Below, in pieces: positions 31,829 through 42,117 of a stretch of DNA of 64,000 bases (position 1 is the stretch's first letter; the number at the start of each line of letters is the position of its first letter). The stretch is from Emiliania huxleyi CCMP1516. Its lineage: Eukaryota; Haptophyta; Isochrysidales; Noelaerhabdaceae. A program made the position numbers and the translations under genes. The stretch lies in assembly GCF_000372725.1 (NCBI RefSeq), contig NW_005196310.1:48340-112339 (forward strand), read 5' to 3'. The notes beneath the pieces are model-generated. The model was not told the origin of the DNA and ran no database searches. It was given only the letters and a program-made list of their open reading frames with translations.

Positions 31829-32827
31829 CTACATTAGGAGCGCGACAGCAAAGGCCCGCGCCGTCGCCATCGGCGCCACCGCCTCCCACGCGTTCGTCAC
31901 GGGATCGTACCGCTCCACCGAGCTGAGGATGCCGTCGTGACCACGCCCGCCAGCAGCGTACAGCTTGCCGTCGAGCACCGCCACGCCGAAAGCTACCCGC
32001 CGCACCGCCATCGGCGTCACCGCCTCCCACGCGTCCAAGGCCGGGTCGTACCGCTCGACCGAGCTGAGGATGCCGTTGTTGTACCCGCCCACAGCGTACA
32101 GCTTGCCATCGAGCACCGCCACGGCGTGATTCTCGCGTGCTGTCGCCATCGGCGCCACCGCCTCCCACGCGTTCGCAGCCGGGTCGTACCGCTCCACGGA
32201 GCTGAGGAGGCCGTCGTCGTCATCGCCTCCCACAGCGTACAGCTTGCCGTCGAGCACCGCCACGTCGTGGTTCTCGCGTGGTGTCACCATCGGCGCCACC
32301 GCCTCCCACGCGTTCGCAGCCAAGTCGTACCGCTCCACCAGGTTGGAAGTTGCGCCGTCCTCACTCTCGCCGCCCGCTGCGTAGAGCTTGCCGTCGAGCA
32401 CCGCCGTGCCGAAAAACTTTCGTGCCGTCAGCATCGGCGCCATCGCCTCCTCCTCCCACTCATTTGTGGACGGGTCGTACCGCTCAGTCGAGTTGACAAA
32501 CTCGCCATCGATGTCATCGCTGCCGATCACGACCAGGCGCGGCCTCTCGCGCTTCTTCAGCGTCTCCTTCCAGCCGCGGCACCACGCGCGGCACGTCCCC
32601 TTGGCGGCGTGCTCCGTGGTCGGCAGCTGGGCGAGGATGTGCGGGGCGAGGTCCGGCGAGAGGAGGACCTCGGAGAGGACCCACTCGGGCTGCTCCACGA
32701 GCCGAGCGGCGTGCTCCTCCGCCACGCGCAGCGCGGCGGCGCTCGCGCCCGCCTGCGCCTCGATGATGGCGCACAGCTGCGCTGGGGAGAGGCCCGCGAC
32801 GCGGGCGCCGATGCGGTGGGAGGCCAT
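31829..32827 (-). CDS. F-box-like/kelch-repeat protein, paralogue 3
   Basis: A single-exon ORF of 332 aa from ATG 32827 (MASHRIGARVAGLSPAQ). The F-box-like block (VLSEVLLSPDLAPHILAQLP) is as in the paralogues, followed by five kelch repeats; it is shorter than paralogues 1 and 2. The kelch unit LLSSVERYDPAANAWEAVAP is shared with paralogue 2. It lies 230 bp downstream of DENR on the same strand, separated by a T/C-rich stretch with a run of about 14 C (31816-31829). Confidence 0.88.
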   Translation of the reverse strand: MASHRIGARVAGLSPAQLCAIIEAQAGASAAALRVAEEHAARLVEQPEWVLSEVLLSPDLAPHILAQLPTTEHAAKGTCRAWCRGWKETLKKRERPRLVVIGSDDIDGEFVNSTERYDPSTNEWEEEAMAPMLTARKFFGTAVLDGKLYAAGGESEDGATSNLVERYDLAANAWEAVAPMVTPRENHDVAVLDGKLYAVGGDDDDGLLSSVERYDPAANAWEAVAPMATARENHAVAVLDGKLYAVGGYNNGILSSVERYDPALDAWEAVTPMAVRRVAFGVAVLDGKLYAAGGRGHDGILSSVERYDPVTNAWEAVAPMATARAFAVALLM

Positions 32828-33143
32828 GTACAAGAGGCCAAAGCGTGAAATTCTTTTTTACATTCGTTCGATATTCTTTTCCACACGCCTGGGTGAGGGT
32901 TACCCTGCAGTACGTGCTCCAAGTGCGACGACGGAAGAGACGGCAAAAAATCCGACTACCATCCCGGCCTTACACACTCACACTCGACTCTACCTAGCAG
33001 GTAGCACAGCGGCGTGGAGAAAGAGAAAGCAATCGGGAGCCCTTCCCACATCCCATCTCAAAGGCTGGCGCGAGTGTTGAGAAATCTACCAACAGCTGCG
33101 TGCCGTCGTGTTCGCGTGCGTGCCCCCGCCCGACGCAGACTCT

Positions 33144-34931
33144 TTAGTCGACGCGGAGCGCGTCCAGCGCCTCTTGCAGCTCCGTCACCTGGTCGAGCGC
33201 GTCGCCGAGCAAGCCCTTCGCCACGCCCAGATTCCGCAGCTGCTCCACGCCGCCGCTCGCCCGCACCTCGGTGGCGTTGTCCGCCACGTAGCGGCGGCAC
33301 TGCGCGAGGAGCCGCCCGTCGCCCATCGTGTGCGCCGCCTCGAGCAGCGGCACGGCGGTCTCCGCCACGACGCTCTGCTGCAGCGCCTGCGCGCAGAGCA
33401 GCTCGAGGCGCGGCACCTGGTACATCTGCGCCAGCTGCCGCAGGGCGAGCGCGCGCTGCACTCTGCCGGCCTCCTCCTCGCCGAGGTCGAGCTCGTCGGC
33501 AAAGAGGTAGTCGACGAGGGCGGTGAAGGTGGCGAGGTCGGCATGGGGCACCGTGACCTCGGCGGCGTCGCGCTCCTTCATGCCGGCGCCAAACATGGTC
33601 CGAAAGTAGTCGGACCGCACGCAGAGCACATTCTTGCTCACGTGCTCGAGGCGCTGCCGGCCTCGGCCAACCACGAAGGTGACCATCCCCTGCGGGAGGG
33701 TGGCGTCGCCCCGCGCCTTCTTCAGGTCGGCGGGCAGGGTGGAGGGCGGGACCACGATCGGCGCAAAGGCAAACGCGTCCGGCGGCGGCGGCGGCACCAG
33801 GCAGACCAAGCAGAGGAGCGCGCTGCTGGGGGCGCCCGATCGGACCAGGAGCGTGCTGCCGTCTGCGCTCATGGCGACGCCGCCGGGGAAGGACAGCTGC
33901 GCCGACTTGCTGACGCCATCGGCGCTGCCCCAGCCCTTGCCAGCAAGAGTGGTCACTGCGCGACCGACCACCTCCACGCGGCGGATCTTGTGCCCGCTAA
34001 AGTCGGTCACAAACAGCGCGCTGCCGTCGGGGCTCATGGCGATGCCGATTGGGGCGTGGAACCGCGCCGTGTTGCCTGCCCCATCAGTCCCGCCCCTCCT
34101 TCCGCATCCCGCGAGCGTGGTCACTGCGCCATTCAACACTTCCACTCGCCGGACCTTGTCGCTGCCGCAATCCGCCACGAAGAGCGCGCGGCCGTCCGGG
34201 CTGAGGGCGAGACCGTACGGGTACTGGAACCGCGCCGCATCGCCCACGCCGTCAATGCTGCCATGGCCGACGCCCCCCGCGAGCGTCGTCACCGCGCCAC
34301 TCGCCACGTCCACCCGCCGGATCCTGGCGTTGCCGGTGTCTGCGACGAAGAGCGTGCCGCCGTCCGGGCTGAGGGCGAGGTATGTCGGGCCGTTGAAATG
34401 CGCTGCGACGCCCACGCCATTAGCGCTGCCGCTGGAGCCGCTGCCCGCGAGAGTGGTGAGCGCGCCCGTGGCTGCCTCCACCTTCCGGATCGCTTGCCCG
34501 CGGCAGTCCGCCACGAAGAGCGTGCTGCCGTCGGGGCTGACAGCAATGCCTTCGAACCTGCCGCCTTCCGGGCAGGTTGCCACGCTGCGCACACTGAGCG
34601 AGTGGCGGCTCGGCTCGTACATCCGGTCGAGCGGCTCTTCCCCACCCGCCGAGAGGTGAAGCACCGAGCCACCGGTCGCGAGATACCAGGCGCCTGCGCC
34701 ATCGCTTGCGACGCCGTGCACGTCGAGCGATGCCAGGGGCCCGTCATCGGGCAGCGTGAAGACCTGGCCGACGACGGGCGCGCCAAAGATGGGCGTCTCA
34801 AAGCCCGCCGCGACGCAGAACGCCGCCGCCGCCGCCGCCGCCGCCTCCTCCTCCTCCTCCTCCTCCTCCTCCTCCTCCTCCTCCTCCTCTCCGTCGCAGG
34901 CGGTGCGGGCGCGCTTGGAGGCGGATGCCAT
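33144..34931 (-). CDS. NHL-repeat protein with C-terminal BTB/POZ domain
   Basis: An intronless 595-aa ORF from ATG 34931 to TAA 33144. Residues 14-29 are a poly-Glu tract from a GAG/CTC microsatellite. Residues 110-350 contain five NHL repeats of the form GIAVSPDGSTLFVADCRGQA IRKVE...GAVTTLAGSG, a six-bladed propeller fold. After a proline-rich linker, residues 410-520 (VTFVVGRGRQRLEHVSKNVL, SDYFRTMFGAGMKERDAAEV, YLFADELDL) form a BTB domain, followed by a BACK-like helical region. BTB proteins often recruit Cullin-3, so a substrate-receptor role is likely but unproven. NHL plus BTB is an uncommon combination. Confidence 0.87.
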   Translation of the reverse strand: MASASKRARTACDGEEEEEEEEEEEEEEEAAAAAAAAFCVAAGFETPIFGAPVVGQVFTLPDDGPLASLDVHGVASDGAGAWYLATGGSVLHLSAGGEEPLDRMYEPSRHSLSVRSVATCPEGGRFEGIAVSPDGSTLFVADCRGQAIRKVEAATGALTTLAGSGSSGSANGVGVAAHFNGPTYLALSPDGGTLFVADTGNARIRRVDVASGAVTTLAGGVGHGSIDGVGDAARFQYPYGLALSPDGRALFVADCGSDKVRRVEVLNGAVTTLAGCGRRGGTDGAGNTARFHAPIGIAMSPDGSALFVTDFSGHKIRRVEVVGRAVTTLAGKGWGSADGVSKSAQLSFPGGVAMSADGSTLLVRSGAPSSALLCLVCLVPPPPPDAFAFAPIVVPPSTLPADLKKARGDATLPQGMVTFVVGRGRQRLEHVSKNVLCVRSDYFRTMFGAGMKERDAAEVTVPHADLATFTALVDYLFADELDLGEEEAGRVQRALALRQLAQMYQVPRLELLCAQALQQSVVAETAVPLLEAAHTMGDGRLLAQCRRYVADNATEVRASGGVEQLRNLGVAKGLLGDALDQVTELQEALDALRVD

Positions 34932-35287
34932 GTATGACTGCCGACGGCCGGGACCGTAGCGCCTTGACCTCGGTGTTTACTGTGAACGATGTGAGCTTGG
35001 TTGTGAACAGAGCGAAGGCGGCTTCTCTCGGTCGTCGTACTTTTCTCTCGGTCGTCGTACTTTTAGTTTAATGCGAGACAGGGTTCTTTTTTAGCCCGGC
35101 CAAAAGGGCCCTACGCGTGAGTTCATTTTATAAATACGCGTGGCGTGCGAGCTAGGAAGCGAGCTTCAAGGTGTAGCCAACATCCACCTTTTCGTGGAAA
35201 AAGAACTTAGAAAAGAAAAACGTGTCCCGCATTGCCGCTGTGTTTGCCGCTGTATTTAGTATCGCCCCCAACCCTTCGACAGCTTTC
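34932..35287. promoter_or_regulatory. Divergent intergenic region with 20-bp direct repeats
   Basis: Located between the NHL-BTB gene (-) and the ankyrin gene (+). TTCTCTCGGTCGTCGTACTT is tandemly repeated at 35023 and 35043, followed by AT-richer sequence (TTTATAAATACGCG near 35130). The paired repeats may be regulatory. An upstream open frame for the ankyrin gene begins only with GTG. Confidence 0.4.
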
Positions 35288-37030
35288 ATGGCGGCCCCCC
35301 GGCGGGGGGCGTTTGTGGTCGACAAGTCTTGTGTGGGCGCTCAGGACGCCGTCTCGCCTCAACCTCCGCGTCTCCTCCTCCGGCGTGGGCCGCAGAGTGG
35401 TTCGATCGGGTCTGGCCGCCGCCGATCGTGCTTATCCGATCGGGAGGAGAGCTACTCTCCTCTGCCGGCGGACGCCAGGCAGGCGGCGGATGCTTCGCTC
35501 ACTGAGCACGTCTACTCCGCCTGCCGTGCGGGCGACGCAGAGCGCCTCGAGGCGATCCTCGCCGCTGCAGAGGCTGACGGCTCGGAGGAGATAGGCGTCA
35601 GGGCTTTAGCACAGGAGTGCTGCCTCAGCCCGGGCCTCGTGGTCTGCTGCCTCCGAGGCCGGCCGCGCTGTCTCGCGCTCTTGCTCGCGGCGGGCGCCGA
35701 CCCGGATGCGTCAGAGGCTCCTCCGTGCGTCGGCCGTGCGGGCGGCTTTGCGCCGCTGCGATATGCCTGCTGGGGCACGACGGCGGGGCACGTCGAGTGC
35801 GCGGAGATGCTGCTCGCCGCAGGTACCCCTCTCCTCAACCGCCGCTCTCCCGCGCACGAGGTAGGAAGGCCCGAAGGTGCCCCCTCGCTGCAGGAGCAGC
35901 GGTCGAGGCGGCGACGGCGGTGGGGCACACCCCGCTACAGGGCGCCTGCTTCAAGGGCGCCCGCGGGAGTGTGCTCCCCCTCCCCCTTGCTGCGGAAGCC
36001 TCATTCACGGCGAGCTGTTGTGGACAGGCCACCTGCCCACCGTGCGGCTGCTCTCCTCGTACGGCGCCAACCGCTCCTTCCTCCTCTCCTCCCTTCGCCT
36101 CGCCCTGACCCCACCCCCACCGCCCAACTAGGCGCCAGCCGCTCCTTCCTCCTCTCCGACACCGCCGAGTCGGTGGCCCGCAGGCAGGGCCACGGAGAGC
36201 TCGCCGCTTGGCTGGCACAGAGCCGGCACTGGACCACGCCGCTCCACCACCTCGACAGCCTCTCCCTCGCCCGCACGCGGCAGCGGAACGGACCGAGCAC
36301 AGGGGCGGCGCCGATTCGGTGTCGCGCGAGAGCAGCATGTTTGCCGTTAGGCTTCTCCTCCGCGCCGGCGCCTCGCCACGCGCCGCGGCCGCGGGCGTTG
36401 CGAACGCGCCCACGCCGCTCTCCTTGGCGCGGCAGAGCTCGAGCGCGGCGGCGGCGCTGGTGCCATTTCCCACTCCGCTGCTTCCCACGCACACGCGACA
36501 CACTGACACTCCGCGGCATCTACACGCGACACAGCGGCACACATCGCGCTTGGCCCCGCCTCACATGCTTGTTGTCATTCTCTCGTGTGACTAGGTGGTC
36601 GCCGCCGCAGAGCCGTGGAGCCCCGCCTCGCACGGCTTGTGGCCCGAGCGGCTGCAGCGGTTCGACCGTCGAAGTTGCGCGGCCGTGTGCTGGAACTTTC
36701 CACGACCTTTCTCGGAAGTTTCGCCTAGGCTCGCCGTCGAGCTGCTCACGCTCGGCTACTTGCTGGCGAGGGAGGTTGCGCCGAGGCGAGTCGCCCCCGT
36801 ACAGACCACGCGACCCACTCGTCGCAACATTTGCCTTGCTTGGCGGCCGCGGCATGGCGGAGCCGTCCACCTCACCTCTCACCGTGAACTGCATGTGGGG
36901 TGGGTAGGCAGCAGGTCTCTTCACACTTGGTTGTGGGGCGGGTAGGCAGCCGCGCGCCCTCTCCGACGTGTGGCTGGAGTACGTCCTTCCGCTGGCGGTC
37001 TGTCGCGACGAGGCGGAGGCAAGGGCCTAG
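35288..37030 (+). CDS. Ankyrin-repeat protein
   Basis: Start taken at ATG 35288 (MAAPRRGAFV); the longer frame from 35222 uses GTG. Ankyrin units seen: AERLEAILAAAEADGS, PRCLALLLAAGADPDASEAP, HVECAEMLLAAG, HLPTVRLLSSYGANRSFLLS and FAVRLLLRAGASPRAAAAGV. The end reads LSDVWLEYVLPLAVCRDEAE, stop 37028-37030. At least six introns. The clearest is 36064-36131 (68 nt, GC-AG), whose first 26 bases (GCGCCAACCGCTCCTTCCTC...) copy the exon at 36132. A tract near 36890-36945 carries TCTCTTCACAC, related to the hairpin introner. Role unknown; ankyrin repeats mediate protein binding. Confidence 0.7.
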
Positions 37031-37453
37031 GGAAGGGCCTAGCCGCCGATATGGGCCCACCTCTGCTTGCGGCCGGGCCGGGGTCGATTGGCACTCAACA
37101 GTCAAATGCAGACTCGCGCCGTCCGCACCCAGCGGCCGCCGCTTCCATTTCTGCGCTGCTCAGTCCCCTCGAGTCAGTCCCCAGCCGGTAGCGAGGGTGA
37201 GGCAGGCCCACGCGCTCGCGACGCCCGGACTCTGGGAGGTGCCAGGTGCGCACGCAGGTGCGTCATAAAGAAGGATTGGTGAATATTCTCTCGCGAGATC
37301 GGGAATGCCCATTTAGCATTTTATTCGTTAACCGTATAAATGTAACACCAAATCGCGTCTCTATACACCTCTCACTTAAGTCTGCGATAAGCGAGTTGAC
37401 GTGCTCTTCTACACAATATTGGGGGGCGCCCGGGGCGCACCCCGGCCACGAAG

Positions 37454-37762
37454 AGGAGAGGCGCCAGTGATGACGAAGCAGAAGCTAGTGCAGACGAGAG
37501 CAGGGCAGACCCGGGGACTGGGGAGCTGGAGCAGACGGCATCGGCCGCCGAGGGAACGTTGGGAAGAGGCACGAGGAGGGCGGCGACTTCGACCGACTAT
37601 GGAGGACCCGTCGCCAGACGACGCAGGGCAGAAGACGGTGAGGCGGAGCAGACGCGCAGGGTGAGACGAGGGAGGGAGCAGGACTTTGCGGAGATCAGCA
37701 GGAGGATGTACGAAGAGATTAGGAGCAGCAGGGACCCGAGGGACCATGTGGAAGACGGCTAG
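37454..37762 (+). CDS. Acidic/Arg-rich C-terminal ORF fragment
   Basis: The frame reads GASDDEAEASADESR, a Ser/Arg middle, then RRVRRGREQDFAEISRRMYE and ends DPRDHVEDG at 37760-37762. Organisation and composition resemble the tail of the ORF at 22006-22578, so it may be a relic of the same repetitive family. No clear start codon. Confidence 0.3.
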   Translation, partial: RRGASDDEAEASADESRADPGTGELEQTASAAEGTLGRGTRRAATSTDYGGPVARRRRAEDGEAEQTRRVRRGREQDFAEISRRMYEEIRSSRDPRDHVEDG

Positions 37763-38022
37763 TGCTAGCGCCCATCGGGAGGGGACGACCCCGGCTAGTC
37801 GCCGACCACACCCACAAAGAACCCTGCACAAAGATCGCAAGGGCGGGGGCCTCTTCCTTTTTACCCATCTCACAGTAGAGAGGTGTCCGTTTTATTTATT
37901 TATTTTACCCCGGCCACCGCGCCGCGGGCGCGCGCACGCCCCGACGGTCACGCTCGGGTGTCGATTACTCTATCGTTGCCCCACTCCCTGCTTAACAATA
38001 CAATCGTGCCGAATACCGAAAC

Positions 38023-39354
38023 TTAAATCCAGGCATCTCGCTTTCGCGGAGGCCGCGCCTTGCGCCAACGGGGCTCCTCGCCATGATTCGTCCAAAGTTG
38101 TGCCAGAGATCTCTGCCTCGTCGGCTGCGCCGTCGTGCTGCGAGGTTGGCGCCGCGCTGCTGGCCGCGAGGGTGCGGCGTCCGACTCTAAGAGCTTTGGC
38201 TTCACAGGCAAGGAACCCACCTCTGCCCGACTCCGCTTCGGTGCCTGGGGTGAGGGGGGAGCATCGGCCGCTGAGGTGCCGGGAAGCATAAGCTCCGCCT
38301 GCAACTGCCCCTCCGCCAGGGTCACCGCCTTGACCCAACGCTCGAGAAAGTCGTAGTCGACTGGTGGCACATCGTCCAGCACGCTCTTCGGCGGCAGCGG
38401 TGGCGGACTCGTCGTCGGCAGCGGTGGCGGCAGCGCCGATGGCAGCGGTGGCGACCTCGCCGGCGGCCGTGGTGAAGGCCTCGCCGGCGGTTGCGGCAGC
38501 CTTGATGGTGGCAGTAAGAGCGGCCTTCCCGGTGGCCTTGCCGGTGTCGGCGGCGGTGTCGGGCTGAGTGCCGGTATACCCGCCGTCGAGGCGGTCGGTG
38601 GTGTCAACGGCGGATGCGACGACGGCGGCGAAGAGGAGGTGGCATGGTCAGGGTAGCCATCCGCATGCTCTGGAGCAGCAGCTTTGCCTGTCTGGTGGCC
38701 TGCTGGCGTCCGTCGGAGTAATCGCATGCCCACAAGAAAGACACAAGTTAAGCAGAGCAGAGTGGTCGGAGTGTTCAGGTCGTGTTCGTCTGCAATGCCG
38801 CTAAGCGCCTCTGCCTGATCGAGCTGCCCATGCTCAATGAATCTCCGAGTTCGTCCGACGGCTTCTTTGGCGATGAGCGCCGCTGTGGGCAGGGCGGACG
38901 CAAGTGCGAAGAGCGCCGGCGCGGAACCAGTCGCAGCCGTGATGGCCGACGCGGATCCCCGCCCCGCTAAAGCAGTGAGGGCGGATGTGCGCACGGCGCG
39001 GACTAGCACCAGCTGCCACGCCGGCCAGCGTGAGGCGGTGCGGAGTCCGCGTGGGATGAACCGGGCTGCCCCATGAACCGGAAGCAGCCTCTGGAGCCTC
39101 TGGAGCAGAGCAAGCGAACCACATGTGGCCGGCGGTACCGCCGCCTGCTGTATCGGGCGAAAACCCAGGGAGATTAGCTTCGCAGAAGTCTGCTTGAGGG
39201 AGTTGAACGCCCGCCCCACTCCCCAAGCGCCATCGCCCGTGTGGCTGCGCAGCGCATGTCGCACCCTCTCCCATCGGCTCGCCTCCCATCGGCTCTTGGA
39301 CAGGGCGAGCCTGGCGACTGCCAGCCTGTCGATCGCCTCGACGAGGGCGTCCAT
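38023..39354 (-). CDS. Uncharacterised protein with Ala-rich hydrophobic and Pro-rich regions
   Basis: A 443-aa ORF from ATG 39354 (MDALVEAIDRLAVAR) to TAA 38023. Order: helical basic N-terminus, Ala-rich hydrophobic stretch (ALTALAGRGSASAITAATGS, about residues 130-180), a strong membrane-helix candidate (LLCLTCVFLVGMRLL, about 210-225), a long Pro/Ser-rich segment, DFLERWVKAVTLAEGQLQAE, and a basic tail. It is divergent, 118 bp from the ORF at 39473. The Ala-rich block vaguely resembles that of 42118-43128. No family recognised. Confidence 0.45.
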   Translation of the reverse strand: MDALVEAIDRLAVARLALSKSRWEASRWERVRHALRSHTGDGAWGVGRAFNSLKQTSAKLISLGFRPIQQAAVPPATCGSLALLQRLQRLLPVHGAARFIPRGLRTASRWPAWQLVLVRAVRTSALTALAGRGSASAITAATGSAPALFALASALPTAALIAKEAVGRTRRFIEHGQLDQAEALSGIADEHDLNTPTTLLCLTCVFLVGMRLLRRTPAGHQTGKAAAPEHADGYPDHATSSSPPSSHPPLTPPTASTAGIPALSPTPPPTPARPPGRPLLLPPSRLPQPPARPSPRPPARSPPLPSALPPPLPTTSPPPLPPKSVLDDVPPVDYDFLERWVKAVTLAEGQLQAELMLPGTSAADAPPSPQAPKRSRAEVGSLPVKPKLLESDAAPSRPAARRQPRSTTAQPTRQRSLAQLWTNHGEEPRWRKARPPRKRDAWI

Positions 39355-39472
39355 GCGGTCCCCCAAACTCTCGCCGCCGCTCCTCCGCCGTTGCAACTTC
39401 GGCTCGGCGGGCACCTCCAACGAAGTGCCAACACGGCGCAAAAACGGTTACACGACGAACATTACGCCGACG

Positions 39473-40243
39473 ATGGCCGAGTCGGCGGCGACACTGCCAA
39501 GGTCGCCCCGCCAGCAGCTGGCGGAGCTGCGACTGGATCGCTCCGCACGCGAAGCGCTGGACGCCAGAGTCCGCTGCAGCCGCCGCTCGCGAAGCGGCAG
39601 CACACCAAGCTCCTCCCGTGGGAGCACTCCAAGCAGCTCGCACGGCCCACGCCTGAGGGGCGTCCTGGAGGCGCAGAGGGCGAGCTGGCGAGCGCACGCC
39701 GCAGATATGGCTTCGCCGCGCCACGTGGCGTGCGACACAGGGACGCCGTGCACCGCTGGCCGACGCGCTCGCCCCGCTCCACTCAGCTTTGGGCGTTCAC
39801 TCACCGACTCTGAGCGGGTCTCTGCCGCCGCCGCTGCCGCGGCAGTAACCCCGCACATAGAGGCGGCGCCGACCTCGGACGCATGGCCAGGCGCGCCACG
39901 CGGCATCGCAGCTGCGTATTGGAGAGGCGCCGCGTTTGACGCGACGCCGCGCCCGGCGGCGACCGCGGCTCCTCTGCCTCGATCAAGGCAGCCGTTCATC
40001 GACGTGTCGGAGCTGCGACGGCGGCAGGACGTGAGGCAGCGAGACGTTGTCAAGGAGGTTGTCGCCCACTCACCACGCGCCGCGCCGTCGGAGAGGGCTG
40101 AGCTTAGGAGGGCGCGCCAATGCGCAGAGGCGGCGGCGGCGGCGGGCGCCGAGCTGGAGGCGTCGGGGCTGATGGCCGCGGACATGGCGGTGGATCGGCT
40201 GCTGCTGTCAACGGGGCTGTCAATCAAGAGGAAAGGTGGGTGA
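39473..40243 (+). CDS. Uncharacterised Ala/Arg/Ser-rich protein
   Basis: A 256-aa ORF from ATG 39473 (MAESAATLPRSPRQQLAELR). It contains a short serine repeat (GSTPSSSRGSTPSSSHG), a helical Arg/Glu segment (FIDVSELRRRQDVRQRDVVK) and ends LLLSTGLSIKRKGG. No domain recognised. It shares a 118-bp divergent promoter region with the ORF at 38023-39354. Confidence 0.4.
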   Translation: MAESAATLPRSPRQQLAELRLDRSAREALDARVRCSRRSRSGSTPSSSRGSTPSSSHGPRLRGVLEAQRASWRAHAADMASPRHVACDTGTPCTAGRRARPAPLSFGRSLTDSERVSAAAAAAAVTPHIEAAPTSDAWPGAPRGIAAAYWRGAAFDATPRPAATAAPLPRSRQPFIDVSELRRRQDVRQRDVVKEVVAHSPRAAPSERAELRRARQCAEAAAAAGAELEASGLMAADMAVDRLLLSTGLSIKRKGG

Positions 40244-40602
40244 CGGTGGCGCTTTTGGGCTGCGAGAGCCTGCATAGGGGGCCGCCCCAAATGCGGGGCC
40301 GCCCCTAGGAATTACCACACGGGAGCTTTGACTTCGAGCTGCGCTGCCCGCGATCCCCCCCCCACCCCACCCCCACTGTGTGTGCATACACGCTCCGGAA
40401 AGTCCTGAAGATCAAGTGCGTACTTGGGCCTTTGGGGGCGCAGCGCACGCACGCGACGTACAAAGCAATGAAGAAGTTTCGCGACCGACCGGCCGCTACA
40501 CTCGTGACTCGAGTGGTAGGAGGCGTCTCGCCTTGCTAAGGGGAGGTCCCGAGCACAGTACCCATCCCCTCCTTCTATCTAGGAGCACTATAGTGCGTCA
40601 TT

Positions 40603-40905
40603 AACCTCAGACCCAGGGCCGGGGAGCTAAGAAGCGCACCCAGGATGATCGGTATCGGCGGGGTTGCGGGCAAGAGAGCCCTAGCCCTGGGGGTGCGCGT
40701 TCGCTGGGAAGGGCACTTGGAGTACGGGCGCTACCCAACGCGGCCAACTTCGAGATCTACACTTGGAGCACTTGGAGTGCAGTCGGTAACCTCACATCCA
40801 GGGCCGGTGAGCTGAGAAGCGCATCCAGCGGGCCGGATGATCGGTATCGGGTTACGGGCTAGAGAGCCCTAGCCCCGGGGGTGCGCGTTCGCAGGGCAAC
40901 CAAGG
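40603..40905 (+). repeat. Imperfect tandem pair of about 110-bp units
   Basis: The unit TAACCTCA...CCAGGGCCGG...GATGATCGGTATCGG...GAGAGCCCTAGCCC...GGGGGTGCGCGTTCGC occurs at 40603-40715 and 40788-40895, with about 10% divergence and a spacer containing CACTTGGAG repeats. No coding potential seen. Confidence 0.75.
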
Positions 40906-40925
40906 GCTGTAAAGTAAACACGGGT

Positions 40926-41540
40926 CTAGGGGAGAGGGCCTGGTGGCGGAGGAGAGGGCGGCGGAGGAGAGGGTGGCGGTGGAGGGGGTGGTTGAGGGGA
41001 CGGTAGCGGTGACGTCAGTAGAGGAGACGGTGGCGGCGGAGAGGAAGGTGGGGGGGAGGGGGGGGGGCTTGGCGGGGGAGGGGGGGGCGGCGGAGGCGAC
41101 GGGGAAGCCGGAGGGGATGACGGTGGGGGGGCCGGCGGCGGGGAGGGCGGTGGCGGAGATGGCGGTGGCGGGGGGGGAGGCGAAGGTAAGGGCGGAAGGC
41201 TCGGTGGAGGCGGAGAGGGCGGCGAAGGAGGGGATGGTGATGGAGGAGGCGGCCAAGGGGAGGGCGGCGGCGGTGGAGGTGGTAGGGGGGACCGCGGTGG
41301 CAGGGAGGGGTCCGGGGGCGGGGGAGGTAGGTAGGGCGGAGGAGAGGGGGGCGGCAACGGCGGTGGAAGAGGCGGAGGGGGTGATGGCGCATAGGGCGGG
41401 GGCGGTGGGGACGGCAACGGAGTTGGTGATGGCGGAGGGGGAGGTGGAGGTAAGGGCGGGGGACTTGGTGGGGGCGGAGACGGCGGTGGCGGGGATGGTG
41501 GTGGCGGGGAGGGCAGTGGCCGGTGCGACGGCGGTAGCGC
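40926..41540. repeat. G-rich purine tract
   Basis: About 600 bp dominated by GGNGG and GGGGGG on the plus strand, with strong G-quadruplex potential. The minus frame reads Pro/Ser repeats (SPPPPSPPP) without an ATG, which could be an exon of a hydroxyproline-rich wall-type protein. I leave that open. Confidence 0.6.
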
Positions 41541-42117
41541 AGCCGGTGTCAGGGGCGGCGGAACCGGCGATGGAGGCGTGTGGGGCGGTGCACGCTGGGG
41601 CTCGGCCCCAAGTGCGCTGGCCTCGCGTCTCGAGGGGAGGGCGGCTCGTAACTGAGGTTCGCCGTCAGAGACAGTCGTCCTCCCCTCCTCGGCCGGGCAA
41701 CTAGGTCATTGAGGCCCCCCCCGGGGAAGAGACCGAACGGCCGGCCGACACTCTCGGCCATTCCAACGGCCAGGCCGCTCGCTTAAGGCTGATTGGCTAG
41801 ACGAGCGGCCTACCTCCAATGGGGCTGTCTGGGAACGCGTGGATCCGGCCCGCCCCCCGGCGGGTTACGGTTTAGCGCTGACAGTCACCCCATGGGCAGT
41901 CTGGATCACGGGGGATGACATCCTGCCTACCGGCGCGCCGGGAGGAGGTGGGTGCTCCGCCGCCGGACCGCCCCCTCCACCACCCTCGCCCAGGGATCTA
42001 CAATGCTGTCTTAAGGTCCGACAGGTTCGGCACCGGGCACCGCCTCGGTATACAAAATGCGCCTGCGGGCGGACCCTTACAGATCACAGATCACAAACCT
42101 TTTATTCTCAGAGCGAG

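Noticed and set aside
33108..34937. 609-aa plus-strand ORF opposite the NHL-BTB gene
   Set aside because: A shadow of the minus-strand repeats in GC-rich DNA; no domain, whereas the minus strand has clear NHL and BTB motifs.
35222..35290. N-terminal signal or transit peptide (FAAVFSIAPNPSTAF) for the ankyrin protein
   Set aside because: The frame begins at GTG; the first ATG is 35288, after this stretch, so targeting cannot be claimed.
40943..41704. 253-aa plus-strand Val/Ala/Glu/Gly ORF
   Set aside because: Arises from the GGNGG purine tract; no motif, and the minus strand gives an equally open Pro/Ser frame.
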